Positions 38,869 through 48,485 of a stretch of 64,000 bases of DNA are shown here, one piece after another. Position numbers and translations under genes: made by a program. Numbering within the stretch: the first letter of the stretch is position 1; each line of letters begins with the position of its first letter. A model generated the notes under the pieces. It saw nothing but the letters and a program-made list of their open reading frames with translations, made no database searches and had not been told where the DNA came from. The DNA comes from Deltaproteobacteria bacterium (lineage in GTDB: Bacteria > Desulfobacterota > Dissulfuribacteria > Dissulfuribacterales > QOAL01), in contig JALSNW010000035.1 in the NCBI GenBank assembly GCA_026986785.1, forward strand, positions 1-64,000, written 5' to 3'.

Positions 38869-39888
38869 GTGGCTCGAACAGATTCGCTACAGGACCAATG
38901 CCAAGTGGAAGAAGAATGGAAAGACACCCTGAGGGATATTTGTGAAGTAGCCAGAAACTCCCTTCACAATCTGGTTTCTTCAGGCACTCCTCCCCTGCCA
39001 AGGTGTTATCAACAGGAATTTATCCTGGCGGCCGATATGCTCCAGAAAGAAGACATCCTCGAGATGGTACGGACCGATGAAGACAGGCAAGCCCACCGTT
39101 ATCGTAAGGTTATCCTAAGGGCAAGAGACCGGATGACGGCTGCCAGAAATATCCTCTCTAATTTTGAAGAAGAGGCAAAGAGGAATATTGCTCACCTGGA
39201 TCATCACCTGGGCTCCTTGAATGTCCGAAATGCCCGGGTACCCTACGAGGCGATCGAGGAGATCGAGGCAAGCGCCAAGGCCATCAGGGACAGCAGCCTC
39301 GGCTTTATGGAGAATATTTCCGGGGTCTTGGCCCAGATAGAAAGACAAGAGGGCCTGCTGGCGTCCCTGGCGCAAAAGGTCTATGAGGATCCGTTGACAG
39401 GTGCCCTCAATAGGAGGGCATGGGAGAGGGACCTGAAAGAGATCGTTTCTGGGCATGATGGGACAGGGGCTGCTCATTCCCCTATGGTGAGTATTGTAAT
39501 AGCTGATCTCGATTTTTTTAAAAAGGTAAATGATTCCTATGGGCATCCAGTAGGTGATGCTGTCCTCAGGCAATTTGCCACCCTCCTGAAGGGCCATTTT
39601 GCTGGTATTGGTTCTGTTTATAGGTATGGGGGGGAAGAGTTCGGCATAATACTTCCCGGGATTTCTGGTAAGGATGCGGTTGAGAAATTGGAGGAATTCA
39701 GAAATAGCCTTCGAAAGGCCTTGTTTATTGCAAAGAAAGGCCAAGTGAAGATCAAGATATCAGCCTCTTATGGCGTGGCTCAATGGACAGCTCAACAGGG
39801 GATGGCTGAGGTGATTTCTAAGGCAGATCGAATGCTTTACAAGGCCAAAGAGGCTGGCAGGGACTGTGTCATGTTCGATCCGCTTTGA
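38869..39888 (+). CDS. GGDEF-domain diguanylate cyclase
   Basis: A 339-residue cytoplasmic protein. About 165 helical N-terminal residues with no recognised sensor are followed by a GGDEF domain with DPLTGALNRR, VIADLDFFKKVNDSYGHPVGD and the active GGEEF (residues about 254-258). The RxxD inhibitory site is not seen before GGEEF. It probably makes cyclic di-GMP. The GTG start follows GGAG. Its last 20 bases overlap the convergent glgC-like gene. Confidence 0.88.
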   Translation: MARTDSLQDQCQVEEEWKDTLRDICEVARNSLHNLVSSGTPPLPRCYQQEFILAADMLQKEDILEMVRTDEDRQAHRYRKVILRARDRMTAARNILSNFEEEAKRNIAHLDHHLGSLNVRNARVPYEAIEEIEASAKAIRDSSLGFMENISGVLAQIERQEGLLASLAQKVYEDPLTGALNRRAWERDLKEIVSGHDGTGAAHSPMVSIVIADLDFFKKVNDSYGHPVGDAVLRQFATLLKGHFAGIGSVYRYGGEEFGIILPGISGKDAVEKLEEFRNSLRKALFIAKKGQVKIKISASYGVAQWTAQQGMAEVISKADRMLYKAKEAGRDCVMFDPL

Positions 39889-41125
39889 TGGTTTCCCCTG
39901 TTGGGTAATATCTCTTTGAAAAGACCTCTCCGGTCAGTCTCGGATAGATTGTCACTCCATCTTCAAAAGTAAGGTCTTTGGGTACCTGGGTCTGCATGCC
40001 TACAAGGCTTATCTGGCCATCCTTGGTGCCAATGTTGGTGTTGGTCCCTATACTCACTCCGATGTCTGTTATGACCCGGTTGAGGCTGGCTCCAGTGCCT
40101 ACCTGGGTGTCGAAAAAGAGGATAGAGTCTTTGACCTCTGCCCCCGTTCCCACATGCACTCCAGGAAACAAGATAGATCGTTCCACATGGCCATCGATCC
40201 TTACCCCATGATAGATCCTCGAATCTTGGATATGTGTATGTTCGTTCTCACTGCTGTCTATGATGGCAGGTCCCATGTCTCTGATGGCCTCGTGGTCCAG
40301 ATTTGTTCTCACACACCAGTTTGAGAGTTCTATCCTCGGGTGTTCTCCAATGAGGTCCATGTTTGCTCGCCAATACTCGTCTATCGTGCGGCAGTATGCC
40401 CAATAACCTTTGAACTTGTATCCATATACCCTGTAGGCCTTCAGAAGGGCAGGGAATATGTCCCTGCCAAATTCGTGGGAATCAGCTTGGGCATTTTCTT
40501 CAAGGATTTCTTGAAGCACCTTGAAATTGAATAGATAAATGGTCATGGATGCCCATGAGGAAATGGGTCTTTCAGGTTTTTCTGCATATTCTATGAGTCT
40601 TCCACCTCTGGAATCGTCGTCAGCAATTTTTCCAAGGCCAAATCTGGAGGAACCAGGAAGTGGCACGTTCACAAAGGCGGCAGTCACATCTGCATTCATG
40701 TCGTGGTGGAAGTCTATGAGATCGTTGTAGTCCATGTTATAGACATGATCTCCAGATACGATCAACACATGGTCTGGCTGATGTGAGGATATGAAATCGA
40801 GATTTTGATAGACTGCATCAGCTGTTCCTTTATACCAGTCAGAGGCGTGAAGGCCTTTGAAGGGAGGAAGTATGGTAATGCCCCTGTGTCTGCCGATCAT
40901 GTCCCACGATACACCTGTTCCGATATGTTCCACAAGGGAGCTCGATCTGTATTGACTTAGGAGTCCTACCCTCTGGATGCCCGAAAACATCAGATTACTC
41001 AATGGAAAATCTATGAAGCGATAGAGACTCCCAAAGGGGACTGTGGATTTGGGTCTATAAAAGGTCAGGATGCCCAGTTCTCCCACCCTGCCTCCAGCCA
41101 ATATCATAGCGATGGTTTTAGCCAT
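39869..41125 (-). CDS. glgC: Glucose-1-phosphate adenylyltransferase (GlgC-like, divergent)
   Basis: A 418-residue nucleotidyltransferase with a left-handed beta-helix C-terminus. It has LAGGRVGELGILTFYRPKS in place of the usual GlgC LAGGxGSRL...KPA, but keeps VPFGSLYRFIDFPLSNLM, GTADAVYQN, SGDHVYNMDY and FEFGRDI-like sequences. It most likely makes ADP-glucose for glycogen or another NDP-sugar. It is transcribed from the minus strand behind the DHH gene with an 18-base gap. Confidence 0.78.
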   Translation of the reverse strand: MAKTIAMILAGGRVGELGILTFYRPKSTVPFGSLYRFIDFPLSNLMFSGIQRVGLLSQYRSSSLVEHIGTGVSWDMIGRHRGITILPPFKGLHASDWYKGTADAVYQNLDFISSHQPDHVLIVSGDHVYNMDYNDLIDFHHDMNADVTAAFVNVPLPGSSRFGLGKIADDDSRGGRLIEYAEKPERPISSWASMTIYLFNFKVLQEILEENAQADSHEFGRDIFPALLKAYRVYGYKFKGYWAYCRTIDEYWRANMDLIGEHPRIELSNWCVRTNLDHEAIRDMGPAIIDSSENEHTHIQDSRIYHGVRIDGHVERSILFPGVHVGTGAEVKDSILFFDTQVGTGASLNRVITDIGVSIGTNTNIGTKDGQISLVGMQTQVPKDLTFEDGVTIYPRLTGEVFSKRYYPTGETIKADRT

Positions 41126-41143
41126 AACTTCAATTATCCCAGA

Positions 41144-42184
41144 TCAATCCAGATGTTTCATGAAGAGTTTAATGAGAAGCTTGGTGTCGAATTCGTGTGA
41201 GAATTTATCAGGTAGGTTTTTCAAGGGGATTTCAGCCCTGGCGCTCTGTTTATGGCCACCTGCTGGTCCATATTTCCCCAGAACCCTCTCTGCGAGCTTC
41301 CCTGCATTCTTCTTGTATCCGTCGCATCTGAAGACAACGACCAATTTTTCGCCAACCTGTCCAGATACGATCACCCAGCCTATGTCATGCACATGGGTGA
41401 GAAAGTCTGCTATTACCACCAGGATGTCCGGATTGCCTATCCTTCCAATGTGGACATATATCCTGTGTTTTCTCACCTTCAGATTCAAAAAGGCTGTCTT
41501 GAAGTATTTTAGTTCAGATCTCCTTATATCTGACTGCTCTATTTTATTGAGCCAGTATTGGTTTATACGTTTGAATAGATATTGAAAGCAGGACACATCA
41601 TAGGTAGTGGCCTTTTTGGTAAAATTGTGTGTGTCCACCTTGATCCCATAGAACAGGGCAGTAGCAAGGGCTGCTGCAGGCTTGATGCGTGCAGATTTCA
41701 AATATTCACTCATCATGGTGCATACAGCTCCATATTCCTCTCTGACATCGATGAAATCGGCATACCAGCCCTCGGTCAGGGGGTGATGATCAATGACCAC
41801 ATTGAATTGCAGGTGGGCAAATTCTTTGCGATGGGGTGGCTGGGAGTCTATCAGGATGAATTTTGAATAATCCTCTTTCTTTGTGCCCCTGAGGGGCTGC
41901 ATTGGGATCTTGAGAATATTTTTCATTGCAAGATTGTTGAGTCGCTTTATCTGGTTGGGATGTACTATGGTTATCTCACTGACACGGCGGCTCAAAAGCC
42001 TTTTTACAGCGAATGCCGAGGCCATGGAATCGGGATCAGCCACTATGACGATCAGTACTCTGTCTTCTCTCTTGAAAAGGCTGAGCAGATTCTTCAATCT
42101 CTCCTTATTGGAAAGTCTTTTGTTCTGCTTATAGGCCTGAAGTACAGAAGACGCTTCTGATTCTGAGTTTTGGGATTTATTCAT
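41144..42184 (-). CDS. DHH/DHHA1-family phosphoesterase
   Basis: A 346-residue protein with an N-terminal DHH domain: VLIVIVADPDSMASAFAV, FILIDSQPP and VVIDHHPL, and a C-terminal DHHA1 domain with GPAGGHKQSARAEI. Such proteins are manganese-dependent nanoRNase or cyclic-dinucleotide phosphodiesterases (NrnA-like). The first DHH motif has DPDSM where NrnA has DxDxxG. AGAGGTG lies upstream of the ATG on the minus strand. It leads the two-gene operon with glgC. Confidence 0.8.
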   Translation of the reverse strand: MNKSQNSESEASSVLQAYKQNKRLSNKERLKNLLSLFKREDRVLIVIVADPDSMASAFAVKRLLSRRVSEITIVHPNQIKRLNNLAMKNILKIPMQPLRGTKKEDYSKFILIDSQPPHRKEFAHLQFNVVIDHHPLTEGWYADFIDVREEYGAVCTMMSEYLKSARIKPAAALATALFYGIKVDTHNFTKKATTYDVSCFQYLFKRINQYWLNKIEQSDIRRSELKYFKTAFLNLKVRKHRIYVHIGRIGNPDILVVIADFLTHVHDIGWVIVSGQVGEKLVVVFRCDGYKKNAGKLAERVLGKYGPAGGHKQSARAEIPLKNLPDKFSHEFDTKLLIKLFMKHLD

Positions 42185-42327
42185 AAAGATGGCTGCACCT
42201 CTTTAATCATAAGGATAATTTGGCTTTCATTTGCCAGTCAAGAAGTTTTTTGTGGTGTCTTTGGTAGGGGAGAATAAGAAGCCAGTTTCTTGCAGGGCCA
42301 CTAAGACAACGGCCTTTGGTCAATGTG

Positions 42328-42349
42328 AAAGGGGCCTTGAGGCCCCTTG
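42328..42349 (-). terminator. Hairpin downstream of the initiator tRNA
   Basis: AAGGGGCC and GGCCCCTT form a tight eight-base-pair stem with a four-base loop, 12 bases past the tRNA 3' end on the minus strand. The T-run that follows is short (CTTTCAC), so this is a plausible but not ideal terminator. Confidence 0.5.
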
Positions 42350-42360
42350 TGGTTTCAGTT

Positions 42361-42437
<77 letters not shown>

Positions 42438-42548
42438 CCGGAATGTGTTAAACTAAATAATCACCATGGCTGCGTTTGTCAATAACTGTAACAGGGTTAT
42501 ATTGGCATTCTTCATCCTTGCGATATGGAAAGGGGGGCTTCCTGAGGT

Positions 42549-43187
42549 ATGTCTAAAATGCCAGCATGTTCTCCAGCAGATTCAGCCACCATTGTGGTCT
42601 TGGCAGGGGGGGAAAGTAGCAGGTTTGGAACCAACAAGGCCCTTGTGCCATGGAACAAAAGGGGCACCATCTTGGACAATGTCATAGAAAAGGCCTTGAA
42701 GGCATATCCGGATGTAGCTCTTTCGGTCAAGAGGGCAGGAGACTATCCTGACAAACATCTCAAAAAATTTCCAGATGTGGTAAGGGGGAAAGGCCCTCTT
42801 GGTGGACTTTATTCGGCATTCTTACAGGCAGAGGCCGATTGGATGATGATCCTGGCCTGTGACATGCCTTTAATAGACTCGTCTCTATTGAGGTATATGC
42901 TGGGTATAAGGACATGGGCACCTGTTATCATTCCCTTTTGCAGGGGTAGATTTGAACCATTACATGCTATTTATCACAGATCTCTCTTGCCAATAGTGGA
43001 ATATCTCATTGAAACTGAAAGGCTCAGAATGAAGCAATTGCTGGACCTGGTGCCAAAGAGATTGGTGTTGGAAGATGAGATAGAGGGTAAGTCAGATTGC
43101 CTAAGATGTTTTTGCAATATAAATACGGTTTCAGACTTGGAAGAATTTATCCATGGGACCGGTCTTGAAAAAAATACCGATTCTTAA
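42549..43187 (+). CDS. mobA: Molybdenum cofactor guanylyltransferase
   Basis: A 212-residue nucleotidyltransferase that attaches GMP to molybdopterin, as used by DMSO-reductase-family enzymes. Motifs are VVLAGGESSRFGTNKALV near residue 16, GKGPLGGLYSAF, ACDMPLIDSSLL and FCNINTVSDLEEF. It implies molybdo- or tungstoenzymes elsewhere in the genome. A weak CTGAGG precedes the ATG; it appears to be expressed separately from the genes that follow. Confidence 0.87.
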   Translation: MSKMPACSPADSATIVVLAGGESSRFGTNKALVPWNKRGTILDNVIEKALKAYPDVALSVKRAGDYPDKHLKKFPDVVRGKGPLGGLYSAFLQAEADWMMILACDMPLIDSSLLRYMLGIRTWAPVIIPFCRGRFEPLHAIYHRSLLPIVEYLIETERLRMKQLLDLVPKRLVLEDEIEGKSDCLRCFCNINTVSDLEEFIHGTGLEKNTDS

Positions 43188-43277
43188 ATACTAAAGTTGC
43201 CTGCTATACCGTAGTGGAATAGACTATCCTTTTACACTCTGTTTACAGGCAGAAATACATGAGGAAAAAGAGAGAAC

Positions 43278-44186
43278 ATGGGACTTAAACATATAGAAGA
43301 GAGGATAGACAAGGCCCTCAAAAAAGGCAAGGCAGGTAGTCCTATACAGCCTGTCAGACTTGAAAGGGACAGTACTTTCAATTTCAGGTGTTATCCTGGT
43401 GTCAGTTGCTTCACCAAATGCTGTAGGAACATGAATATCATCCTTACCCCTTATGACATAGTGAGGATGAAACACCGTCTTGGTCTTACTTCTGATCTTT
43501 TTCTCAGGCTTTATACAGAACCTGAACTGCTTGGAATAACGAGGGTACCAGTTGCCAGGCTCAAGATGTTGGAAGACGAGGGGGGCAGGTGTCCTTTCGT
43601 CACCAAGGATGGTTGTCAGATATACACGGATAGGCCGGTGTGCTGTCGTTATTATCCTATAGGGTTGGCCAGTCTCCGTCAGGCTGAAAAGTATTCTGGT
43701 GAAGAGGAAGAGTTCTTTTTCCTTGTGAAAGAAGATCACTGCAAAGGGTTCGAAGAGGATACGGAATGGACAGTTGATTCATGGAGACAGGATCAGGAGT
43801 CAGACCTCTACGACCGGATGAATCGGGACTGGATGGAACTTCTTCTCAGGAAAAAATCCTTTGGTGAAGAGACAGAGATGCCGGAGAGGGCCAAAGAGCT
43901 CTTCTTCATGGTCTCTACCAACATGGAGAGGTTTAGGAGCTTTGTATTCGAGAGCAGATTCCTGGATACATACATAGTTGACTCCAAGCTTCTCAGAAAG
44001 ATACTCGAAGACGATGTAGCACTCATGCAATTTGGGTTCGAGTATCTAAAGGTGGCAATATTCGGTGCAGATTCTGACATGGTGAAGTTGAGAGAGGACA
44101 TCTTGGATGCCACTGTAAGAAAGATCATAAAAAGGAGAAAAAAGCGTCGTCGTAGGCTCCAGCGTCTGGCCAAGGGGCGTAAATAA
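43278..44186 (+). CDS. YkgJ-family cysteine-cluster protein
   Basis: A 302-residue protein with the Cys-rich YkgJ (zinc/iron-chelating) domain. FRCYPGVSCFTKCCR near residue 37 and CQIYTDRPVCCRYYP near residue 115 provide the cluster of cysteines. The C-terminal half is helical and ends in a strongly basic arginine/lysine tail. The biochemical role of this family is not known. AGAGAGAAC precedes the ATG, and the ABC transporter gene follows after 11 bases. Confidence 0.78.
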   Translation: MGLKHIEERIDKALKKGKAGSPIQPVRLERDSTFNFRCYPGVSCFTKCCRNMNIILTPYDIVRMKHRLGLTSDLFLRLYTEPELLGITRVPVARLKMLEDEGGRCPFVTKDGCQIYTDRPVCCRYYPIGLASLRQAEKYSGEEEEFFFLVKEDHCKGFEEDTEWTVDSWRQDQESDLYDRMNRDWMELLLRKKSFGEETEMPERAKELFFMVSTNMERFRSFVFESRFLDTYIVDSKLLRKILEDDVALMQFGFEYLKVAIFGADSDMVKLREDILDATVRKIIKRRKKRRRRLQRLAKGRK

Positions 44187-44197
44187 GTGGTCTAATA

Positions 44198-44911
44198 GTG
44201 GAAATTATCTGCCAGGATCTATCTTTTTCATACCCAGAAGGAGATCATGCCCTATTTACCGGCCTGAATTTTTCCATCTCGGGGGGCGGTTTTTTTTCCT
44301 TTTTTGGCCTGTCTGGTTCTGGCAAAAGCACCTTGGCCAGGCTTATTGGCGGACTGCTTCAACCTGATTCAGGCCAGATAAAAAAGGATGGGGTCGTCAA
44401 TGGCCTTCTTTCATACAATACAGAGCGGCTTCCTGGGTGGATGACTGTGGAGGAGCATCTGAAAAAGGTGGTATGTCCAGGACGAGAGCTCCTTCTCGAT
44501 GAGCTTATTACCCGTTTTGGTCTCAGGGATTTCATAGAACACAAGTTTACCAGGCTCTCCATGGGGCAGAAAAACAGGGCGAATCTCGTGAGATACCTTG
44601 TACAGGATTTCGATCTTCTAATAGCAGACGAGGTCTTGGCCAATGTGGACGAGCCTTCGAGAAACAGCATATTGGCCTTCATAAAGAGGCGTTTTCCCAG
44701 CAAGACCTTTATCTACATTTCACACAATGCCAATGAGGTCGCCCTGTTCTCAAAATTGATTTTCGTCTTGCCCCAGGCAGGGCCAAATGGCATAAGTTCA
44801 TTGGTAGTCATCTCTGGCCTCGATGCCTTTGGGCCTGAAGAGACAGATCATTCCATCGTTGGAGACAAGATCCTGGAGATACTCAGGGCCTCTTCCCAGG
44901 GGCATTGGTAA
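44198..44911 (+). CDS. ABC transporter ATP-binding protein
   Basis: A 237-residue ATPase. Walker A is GLSGSGKST (residues about 37-45), the signature is LSMGQKNR near residue 118, and the Walker B region is DLLIADEVLANVD. It is most similar to nitrate/sulfonate/taurine-type (NitT/TauT) importer ATPases. GTG is the best start. The permease gene starts seven bases after its stop, but no periplasmic binding protein is nearby. Confidence 0.88.
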   Translation: MEIICQDLSFSYPEGDHALFTGLNFSISGGGFFSFFGLSGSGKSTLARLIGGLLQPDSGQIKKDGVVNGLLSYNTERLPGWMTVEEHLKKVVCPGRELLLDELITRFGLRDFIEHKFTRLSMGQKNRANLVRYLVQDFDLLIADEVLANVDEPSRNSILAFIKRRFPSKTFIYISHNANEVALFSKLIFVLPQAGPNGISSLVVISGLDAFGPEETDHSIVGDKILEILRASSQGHW

Positions 44912-44918
44912 AAGGGCA

Positions 44919-45656
44919 ATGAGGCTTTTGCAGTTTTTAGTCATTTTTTTGACAGGGATGTTGATCCTCATGTCAGTGAAGTATCTGGCTGGGCTGTCGG
45001 ACTACCTAATCCCACCACCCAATGAGATAGTAGTCCTGATCACCAGAAAAAGCGGGGATTTTTTGTTCCCGGCAATAAATACCACCCTTGTAGCAGTGGC
45101 TGGTCATTTTCTGGCAATATTGGTTGCTGCAGCCGTAGCCTTCCTGGCACGGACTGGTTCAAGGTTTGCCAACATGGTAAGGACTGCTGCATACAATCTC
45201 CAGGCATATCCAGTTGTTGCCATAGCCCCCATCGTCTTCATCTTTTTAGGCGACGGTCTTGCCTCAAGACTACTGATCGCCTCTCTCATTTGTTATTTCC
45301 CTCTATTATTGAGCTTTCTTGGCATATTTTCCGATCCGGTAACAGATGTAGAGCATTTTTTTTATCAGACAGGTCGGCTTGATTCCCTTACGGAGTTGGC
45401 CATAAGGACCTTTGAAAACCTCGACAAGATTATCACTGTTGTGGCAGGAAGTGCAACCTTGGCAATGGTGGGTACGATTGTTGCCGAATTTCTCGCTGCC
45501 ACGAATGGCATAGGTTATGTCATAAGAAAATCCCTGTATCAGAACAATCTTGCAGTCATACTTGCGAGCCTTTTCTTCATAGGCCTGTGTTCATCCATGT
45601 ATCTGATGGCAGTGGAGACAGCGGGGAAAATAGTTAAATCGAGGCTGTTGAGATAG
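44919..45656 (+). CDS. ABC transporter permease (NitT/TauT type)
   Basis: A 245-residue membrane protein with about six helices and the EAA loop in VEHFFYQTGRLDSLTELAIRTFENL, a position typical of SsuC/TauC-like permeases. IVAEFLAATNGIGYVIRKSL is the family-typical later segment. ATG 44919 is used; an in-frame ATG at 44823 lies inside the ATPase gene and lengthens the protein without hydrophobic sequence. The substrate is unknown because no binding protein is adjacent. Confidence 0.84.
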   Translation: MRLLQFLVIFLTGMLILMSVKYLAGLSDYLIPPPNEIVVLITRKSGDFLFPAINTTLVAVAGHFLAILVAAAVAFLARTGSRFANMVRTAAYNLQAYPVVAIAPIVFIFLGDGLASRLLIASLICYFPLLLSFLGIFSDPVTDVEHFFYQTGRLDSLTELAIRTFENLDKIITVVAGSATLAMVGTIVAEFLAATNGIGYVIRKSLYQNNLAVILASLFFIGLCSSMYLMAVETAGKIVKSRLLR

Positions 45657-45679
45657 AAGCCTGGATTGTTTCCCCAGAG

Positions 45680-46318
45680 CTATTCTATCCATTTCCCGAT
45701 TCGGTCAAGGCGGGGTAAAAAACTCTCCGAGTCCCAGCTCCAATAGATTATAAATGCCTTTCCTCTGACATCCTTCAGGGGTACGAATCCCCAAAATCTA
45801 CTGTCAAAGCTTTGATCCCTGTTATCTCCCATAACAAAGAGCTTCCCAGGTGGCACCTTTATGGGACCCATGTTGTCCCTTGGCTGGATATTGCCAGGGA
45901 TGATATTGGGATCTGTATGTTGTACCCCAGGAGGCTCGTGAAACAGCTTGCCGTTTACATAGACCTTTTTGTTCACAATCTTGATAGTGTCTCCTCCTAC
46001 CCCGATCACCCTTTTTATAAAGTCCTTGGATCTATCCAGGGGAAATATGAATACTATGACGTCTCCCCTGGCTGGTTTTCGTCCCGGGATCAATGTGGCC
46101 CTGTTTATTGGGTTTTTGACCCCATAAATGAACTTGTTTACAAGGATGTGATCGCCTATCAGGAGGGTTTGGATCATGGAGCCCGATGGTATCTTGAACG
46201 CCTGGATCACAAAAGTACGGATGAAAAGGGCAAAGATTAGGGCGATCAGGACAGCCTGGGCATATTCCTTGAAGAGGATCAATAATTTGTTGTCTGGATA
46301 GTTGTCTTGAAGTTTCAT
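45680..46318 (-). CDS. lepB: Signal peptidase I
   Basis: A 212-residue inner-membrane serine/lysine protease removing signal peptides. One N-terminal hydrophobic helix is followed by QAFKIPSGSMIQTLLIGD (catalytic serine), RGDVIVFIFPLDRSKDFIKRVIGVGGD (catalytic lysine) and GDNRDQSFDSRFWGFV. ATG 46318 gives the usual short cytoplasmic N-terminus; a longer TTG start at 46360 is less likely. It follows lepA on the minus strand, a conserved pairing. Confidence 0.95.
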   Translation of the reverse strand: MKLQDNYPDNKLLILFKEYAQAVLIALIFALFIRTFVIQAFKIPSGSMIQTLLIGDHILVNKFIYGVKNPINRATLIPGRKPARGDVIVFIFPLDRSKDFIKRVIGVGGDTIKIVNKKVYVNGKLFHEPPGVQHTDPNIIPGNIQPRDNMGPIKVPPGKLFVMGDNRDQSFDSRFWGFVPLKDVRGKAFIIYWSWDSESFLPRLDRIGKWIE

Positions 46319-46428
46319 GGCAGCAATGTTAGTCCCAGTTAATAGAGGGTGCAATAACAAACGACAAAAGAAGATATTTCACTTACAATGGTAGCGTGAA
46401 AGAGAAAGAGGCGGTGTCAGAAAAATAT

Positions 46429-48228
46429 CTATACCTTGAGGATGCTTAGGAATGCCTCCTGGGGTATCTCTACGGACCCCACCTGTTTCATCCGCTTTTT
46501 GCCCTCCTTTTGTTTCTCGAGGAGCTTCCTTTTCCTGGTGATATCCCCACCATAACACTTTGCAGTAACATCCTTGCGCAGGGGAGGGATCCTCTCCTTG
46601 GCGATTATCTTACTCCCGATTGCTGCCTGAATTACGACCTCGAAGAGTTGTCTGTGTATGATTTTCCTGAGCCTGGATACCAGATCCCTACCCCTGTAAT
46701 ATGCCTTGTCCTTGTGAACTATGACAGAGAGGGCATCCACAGGTTGTTTGTTGATGAGTATATCCATCTTGACAAGATTGGCTGGCCTGTAGTCGAGGAA
46801 TTCGTAATCGATGGAGGCGTAGCCTCTCGTTATCGATTTGAGCCTATCGTAAAAATCAAGGACGATTTCATTGAAGGGAAGCTCGTATTTCAAAAGGACC
46901 CTTTCGGAAGTGAGATAGGTCATGTTTAGTTGCCTGCCACGTTTTTCATCACACAGGCCCATGACTGCACCTACAAAATTTTTGGGCACATATATCTCCA
47001 TCTCCACAAACGGCTCCAGGATGCGCTGGATTTTGGCTTGTTCAGGCATTTGGGCAGGGTTGTGGATGGTTGATTGCTCCCCTGTCGTCAGTTCAATCCT
47101 ATAGGCAACAGCCGGTGCAGTGCTGATGAGGGAGAGTTCGAACTCCCGCTCCAGGCGTTCCTGGACGATCTCCATGTGCAGGAGTCCCAAGAAGCCGCAC
47201 CTGAAGCCAAAGCCCAGGGCGGCAGAACTTTCAGGTTCATAGGAAAATGCTGGATCATTTAGCCAGAGCTTTTCCACTGCCTCTTTTAATTGATCATACT
47301 GGCCTGGGTCTACAGGATAGAGTCCGCAAAAGACCATTGCCTTCACTGGTTTGAATCCAGGAAGAGGCTCCTTGGCTGGTCTCTTTTGTTCTGTGATGGT
47401 GTCTCCTATCCTGACGTCCCTGACATTTTTTATGCCTGCCACCAGGAATCCCACCTCTCCAGCATGGAGTTCTTCCACGTCAAGGATATCAGGGGTGAAG
47501 ACCCCGATCCTCAGGGCTTCATACTTGCGTTCATCCGACATCATCTTGAGGGCCATGCCCTTTCTCAGCCTTCCTTCAACAATCCGTACAAGCACTATTA
47601 CCCCTTGATATGGATCAAACCAGGAGTCGAAGACCAGGGCTCGGAGAGGTTTTTCTGGTGTGCCCTTTGGTGGAGGGATCTTCTTTATTATTGCCTCGAG
47701 AACCTCTTTGGTGCCCACACCCTCCTTGGCACTGGCAAGTACTGCATCCGATGTATCCAGGCCTATTATGTCCTCTATCTCTTGGGCGACCCGGTCGGGA
47801 TCGGCACTGGGAAGGTCTATTTTGTTGAGTACAGGGATGATCTCGAGGTCGTTCTCCATGGCAAGATATACATTTGCCAGGGTCTGGGCCTCTACCCCCT
47901 GGGTAGAATCCACCACGAGCAGTGCCCCATCACAGGCTGCCAGGCTTCTTGACACCTCATAGGAAAAATCTACATGGCCGGGGGTGTCGATGAGATTCAA
48001 GAGATATTTCTGCCCATCCTCGGCCTTATAGGTAATGCGGACGGTTTGTGCCTTGATGGTGATGCCACGTTCTCGTTCCAGATCCATCTGGTCCAAGAAT
48101 TGCTTTTTCATTTGTCTTGAATTCACACTACCAGTGTATTCCAGGATGCGATCGGCCAGAGTGGATTTGCCATGGTCTATATGGGCGATTATGGAGAAAT
48201 TTCTTATACGGTCTTTTTCTATAGTCAT
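46429..48228 (-). CDS. lepA: Elongation factor 4 (LepA)
   Basis: A 599-residue translational GTPase. G1 [13 protein letters not shown]3 DTPGHVDF and G4 NKIDLP are present, with the LepA-specific [23 protein letters not shown] and [17 protein letters not shown]. It back-translocates or assists stalled ribosomes. ATG 48228 starts [18 protein letters not shown]; a frame extension to 48378 lacks support. It is co-directional with lepB downstream. Confidence 0.97.
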   Translation of the reverse strand: MTIEKDRIRNFSIIAHIDHGKSTLADRILEYTGSVNSRQMKKQFLDQMDLERERGITIKAQTVRITYKAEDGQKYLLNLIDTPGHVDFSYEVSRSLAACDGALLVVDSTQGVEAQTLANVYLAMENDLEIIPVLNKIDLPSADPDRVAQEIEDIIGLDTSDAVLASAKEGVGTKEVLEAIIKKIPPPKGTPEKPLRALVFDSWFDPYQGVIVLVRIVEGRLRKGMALKMMSDERKYEALRIGVFTPDILDVEELHAGEVGFLVAGIKNVRDVRIGDTITEQKRPAKEPLPGFKPVKAMVFCGLYPVDPGQYDQLKEAVEKLWLNDPAFSYEPESSAALGFGFRCGFLGLLHMEIVQERLEREFELSLISTAPAVAYRIELTTGEQSTIHNPAQMPEQAKIQRILEPFVEMEIYVPKNFVGAVMGLCDEKRGRQLNMTYLTSERVLLKYELPFNEIVLDFYDRLKSITRGYASIDYEFLDYRPANLVKMDILINKQPVDALSVIVHKDKAYYRGRDLVSRLRKIIHRQLFEVVIQAAIGSKIIAKERIPPLRKDVTAKCYGGDITRKRKLLEKQKEGKKRMKQVGSVEIPQEAFLSILKV

Positions 48229-48326
48229 GGGTGATAAATTACAGTGAAAATTTTTTTGTCGCCATTGTTCAATGATATCTATGGCTACTTGGATGATCTG
48301 TGGAAAAACACAACCTATAAGGGAAG

Positions 48327-48347
48327 AAAATCCCCAAGGGATTTTTT
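48327..48347 (+). terminator. Hairpin with T-tract in the lepA-pilM divergent region
   Basis: AAATCCC and GGGATTT form a seven-base-pair stem with loop CAA, followed by TTT on the plus strand. It lies between two divergent genes, so it does not end either transcript as annotated. It could be an attenuator in the leader of the pil operon, or incidental. Confidence 0.4.
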
Positions 48348-48485
48348 CAGGTACGAATCCAGTAATCATACAATTCAATTTTTTTTAAACAAGTCTTTTT
48401 AATTTGCCTTAAGAAAATCGTATTTGAAACCGAATAAAAGAGTAGTCGTTGAAAAAGGGGAGCTGGAATCTGGAAACAATTTGAA

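Noticed and set aside
48229-48378. N-terminal extension of lepA to 48378
   Set aside because: The extra 50 residues do not resemble LepA; ATG 48228 gives the standard start.
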